Source: Buchnera aphidicola (Kurisakia onigurumii)
Lineage (GTDB): Bacteria > Pseudomonadota > Gammaproteobacteria > Enterobacterales > Enterobacteriaceae
Assembly (NCBI RefSeq): GCF_039394605.1
Contig: NZ_CP135033.1
Location: forward strand, 445,029-509,028
Length of the DNA: 64,000 nucleotides
Reading direction: 5' to 3'
Positions 61,462 to 64,000 of the stretch are shown here, piece by piece. A model generated the notes under the pieces. It made no database searches and had not been told where the DNA came from. It was given only the letters and a program-made list of their open reading frames with translations. The translations under genes were made by a program, and so were the position numbers. Position 1 is the stretch's first letter; every line of letters starts with the position of its first letter.

Positions 61462-62847
61462 TTATTTAACATAAGGATTTTTTGTTTCTCGAAAAATTAT
61501 TTTTAAATGAACACCAGTTAAATTTAATAATTCTTTAAAAGAATTTAATAAATATTTTTTATATGTATTATCAATATAATTTAATTTATTTCCATGTATG
61601 ACAATTATTTGAGAATTTTTAAATATATTTTTATTTTTTTCAGGATGTGCAAATTTTAATTTACTTCTTTGTCCTTTTTGAATAGGTGGTTTATGTTTTT
61701 TAATAATTTTATGCAAAATATTTGTTAAAAAAGAAGAATTAAATTTTAATTGCAAAGAATGATAAGTTTTTTCTATAGATTGAAATATTTTATTAATATT
61801 TAAATTTTTTAAACAGGATATAAAATGTATATCAAAAAATTTAATGAATTTAATTTTAGAAATAATATTATTTCGAATTTTTTTTTTGTTTTTTTTGTCT
61901 ACTAAATCCCATTTATTTATTATAATAATAATTGATTTTTCTAATTCTTCTATTTTTCTTAAAATAGTTAAATCTTGTTTAGATATTTCTTCTTGTGAAT
62001 TAAAAATCAATAAAATTAATTCACATTTTTTTACTGTTTGAATCGTTTTTTGTACAGATACTTTTTCTATACTATTCATATTTATTTTTTTTTTTCTAAT
62101 TCCTGCTGTATCAAAAATACTATAATATTTTTTTTTGTACTGAAATAATACATGAATACTATCTCGTGTTGTTTCAGGAATATTAGAAGTAATTAGTCTA
62201 TTCTCGTTAATAATCTTATTAATAAATGTAGATTTACCAACATTTGGTTTTCCAATAACTCCAATTGTTATTTTATTTTTTGTTATTTCTTCTTTTTTTA
62301 CATTATCTATATTTTCTTTATTTTTTTTATTTTTTATATCAATATTTTTATGAATTTGTTTTAAACAAATATTTAACAAAATTTTAATTCCAATACCTTT
62401 CTTGGCAGAAATAAAATGAGTTTGATTGAATCCTAAACTAAAAAAATAAGATGAAATAGAATTTATATCAACTTTATCTACTTGATTTACTATTAAAAAT
62501 ATTTCTTTACTGCTTTTTCGTAATTTTTTCGCAATTTTTATATCTTGAAAAGTTAATTTATTTTTTGCATTAACTATAAAAAATACAATATCAGATTCTG
62601 CAATTGCTAATTTTGTTTGTTCATATATTTTATTATTAATAACATTACATTTTTTATTTTGTAATATTATTCCTGGAGTATCGATTAATTTAATTTTATG
62701 ATTGGAAATGACACAAGTACCATAATTTCTATCTCTAGTAGTATTTTTAATATTTGATACTATAGCAATATTATTGTTTAAAATCCTATTAAACAATGTA
62801 GATTTACCTACATTAGAACTTCCAATTAAAGAAATAATTAATTTCAT
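61462..62847 (-). CDS. der: Ribosome assembly GTPase Der (EngA)
   Basis: The product has 461 residues (E. coli 490). It has two GTPase domains: the first with GSSNVGKSTLFN (about 8-19) and DTPGI, the second with GVIGKPNVGKSTFIN (about 197-211), DTAGIRKK and NKWDLVD. A C-terminal KH-like domain has GQRSKLKFAHPE. The acidic linker is shortened. It acts in 50S maturation. bamB, between der and yfgM in E. coli, is absent. Confidence 0.97.
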   Translation of the reverse strand: MKLIISLIGSSNVGKSTLFNRILNNNIAIVSNIKNTTRDRNYGTCVISNHKIKLIDTPGIILQNKKCNVINNKIYEQTKLAIAESDIVFFIVNAKNKLTFQDIKIAKKLRKSSKEIFLIVNQVDKVDINSISSYFFSLGFNQTHFISAKKGIGIKILLNICLKQIHKNIDIKNKKNKENIDNVKKEEITKNKITIGVIGKPNVGKSTFINKIINENRLITSNIPETTRDSIHVLFQYKKKYYSIFDTAGIRKKKINMNSIEKVSVQKTIQTVKKCELILLIFNSQEEISKQDLTILRKIEELEKSIIIIINKWDLVDKKNKKKIRNNIISKIKFIKFFDIHFISCLKNLNINKIFQSIEKTYHSLQLKFNSSFLTNILHKIIKKHKPPIQKGQRSKLKFAHPEKNKNIFKNSQIIVIHGNKLNYIDNTYKKYLLNSFKELLNLTGVHLKIIFRETKNPYVK

Positions 62848-62953
62848 ATTAATACTCTTGATTTTTATTCGTTAAATTTATAAAATTAAATAATATTATT
62901 TATTAATAATGAGAATATTATAATTTATTTTTTATAAAATTTTTAATAAATTA

Positions 62954-63553
62954 CTAAAAATATGCGATTTTAATTTTTAATATATCTTGACTCAATTTTT
63001 CTTTTTCTAACTGTAAACTCATTTTCCAAAATTTAATGGCTTTCTCCTGTTTACCTAAAATTAAAAAAATATCTCCTTTTATATTATAAATATATTTTTG
63101 AAAATTTTGATCAGAAATTTTTTCTAATGTATTTAAAGAATTATTTAATTCTTTATTTTCAATTTGTATTTCCGATATCTTAATGAGTAATAAATTCTTT
63201 AAAAAATTATCTTTAACATATATTAACTGATTTTTTAACAATATAATTGATTTTTTTAATTTTTTATGTGCAATGTAATAATTACATAATTTTAAATAAG
63301 AAAAAAATGTATTGATATTATCATTTTTTTTTTTTAAATATGTTTTTTTTAATTTATTAAAAAAAATATTTTCATCATTTTTTAATTTTTTAAAAGAAAT
63401 ATTATTTTTTATACAATAAATTTTATTATAAAAAATTATATTTTGTGTACTTATGGTATTTTCATAATTTTTATTAAAAAATATTATTATAATTATAAAA
63501 AATAATATGATAAAAACCATTATACATTTTTTTTTTTTTTTCATTTTTTTCAT
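62954..63553 (-). CDS. yfgM: Membrane-anchored TPR-like protein YfgM
   Basis: The product has 199 residues (E. coli 206). After a short lysine-rich start there is one hydrophobic segment (about 11-27), then a helical repeat domain. The C-terminal 80 residues match E. coli YfgM (KISEIQIENKELN, LNTLEKI, GDIFLILGKQEKAIKFW). The E. coli cytoplasmic N-terminus before the membrane segment is mostly lost. E. coli YfgM is an ancillary SecYEG subunit working with PpiD. Position after der supports the call. Confidence 0.83.
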   Translation of the reverse strand: MKKMKKKKKCIMVFIILFFIIIIIFFNKNYENTISTQNIIFYNKIYCIKNNISFKKLKNDENIFFNKLKKTYLKKKNDNINTFFSYLKLCNYYIAHKKLKKSIILLKNQLIYVKDNFLKNLLLIKISEIQIENKELNNSLNTLEKISDQNFQKYIYNIKGDIFLILGKQEKAIKFWKMSLQLEKEKLSQDILKIKIAYF

Positions 63554-64000
63554 TTTTTTATTTTATTAAAATTATATTTTTTAATTTTTTTGAATATTTT
63601 TGTAATTTTAAAATAATTATAATATAATTTTTTTAACAAAATATATATTTATCATAAATAAATAAAAAATATTTTTTATTGTTTATTTTTTTACTATTAT
63701 TATTATTTTTTTTATTTGTAATTAAAAAATGATTTTTTATAAAAAATTTATATTTTATAATAAGATAAAAAATAATAATAATTAATATTATAATTTTTTA
63801 AAAAAAATGTAAATAAACACATTATTTTATTTATTTTCAGAACAAACTTATTTTATTAATATTTTTAAAAAAATATTAAAAAGTATTGAAATAAAAAATA
63901 TATATAAAAACAAAAAAAATAAATAATAATTTACATTGAAAAAATGTAAAATTAAATATTTTTACTTCATGCATTTTTTTAATTTTGTAAAGGATTATTC
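63554..64000. other. 447-base gene-free end of the window
   Basis: No coding region or RNA gene is seen. It is almost all A/T. A perfect 8-bp hairpin TTTACATT / AATGTAAA lies near 63930-63949. No exact or near DnaA box (TTATCCACA) was found. A gene may start beyond the edge. Confidence 0.5.

Noticed and set aside
63554-64000. DnaA boxes marking an origin
   Set aside because: The best match, TTATCATAA, differs at three of nine positions, as expected by chance in such DNA.

Overview
The window is a piece of an obligate-endosymbiont chromosome of the Buchnera aphidicola type. Nearly every protein aligns by eye with an Escherichia coli gene. Gene order follows E. coli segments with many genes deleted. 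The sequence is extremely A+T-rich, intergenic DNA is almost pure A/T, and proteins are enriched in Lys, Asn and Ile. I see no transposase, prophage, CRISPR array, restriction system or defence gene. Retention of aroB, aroK, ilvC, ilvD and dapF, which belong to essential amino-acid pathways, fits a nutritional aphid symbiont. I cannot assign the host aphid.

Layout. (1) 1-7059: str/S10 ribosomal block on the minus strand (tusDCB, rpsL, rpsG, fusA, tuf, a clear tuf terminator, then rpsJ, rplC and the start of rplD). (2) 7520-17842: tsgA, trpS, rpe, aroB, aroK, tRNA-Ser, deoD, deoB, prfC, nfuA and bioH. (3) 17936-27458: ssb, dusA (frameshifted), dnaB, gshB, ruvX, hemW, trmB, mutY, yggX and sbcB. 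(4) 27501-38658: tRNA-Asn, tRNA-Ile2, dut, cysQ, rplI, rpsR, rpsF, rnr (frameshifted), purA, miaA, pgi, orn and tRNA-Gly. This matches E. coli minute 94-95 with hfq, hflXKC, mutL, amiB and priB missing. (5) 38735-47054: rpmE, hslVU, fpr, epmA, an unrecognised 534-residue lysine/asparagine-rich gene with its own Shine-Dalgarno sequence and terminator, rsmJ and a YnfM-like exporter. (6) 47144-58546: dapF, cyaY, hemC, hemD (frameshifted), tRNA-Pro/His/Arg, rho, trxA, rep, ilvC, ilvD and tRNA-Trp. (7) 58803-63553: iscS, iscU, hscB and fdx without iscR, iscA or hscA, then der and yfgM. The last 447 bases show no gene.

How it fits together. Translation and tRNA modification dominate (ribosomal proteins, EF-Tu, EF-G, RF3, TrpRS, TusBCD, MiaA, DusA, TrmB, RsmJ, EpmA and eight tRNAs). 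A small replication/repair set (DnaB, SSB, Rep, MutY, SbcB, Dut), iron-sulfur assembly (IscS, IscU, HscB, Fdx, NfuA, CyaY, YggX) and two major-facilitator transporters complete it.

Most notable are three genes (dusA, rnr, hemD) broken only by a frame change exactly at a run of 12-14 adenines. Both halves of each are well conserved, which points to rescue by RNA-polymerase slippage rather than simple gene death. Also notable are an isc locus that keeps HscB and the IscU LPPVK motif but has no hscA, and the lineage-specific gene at 43215-44819.
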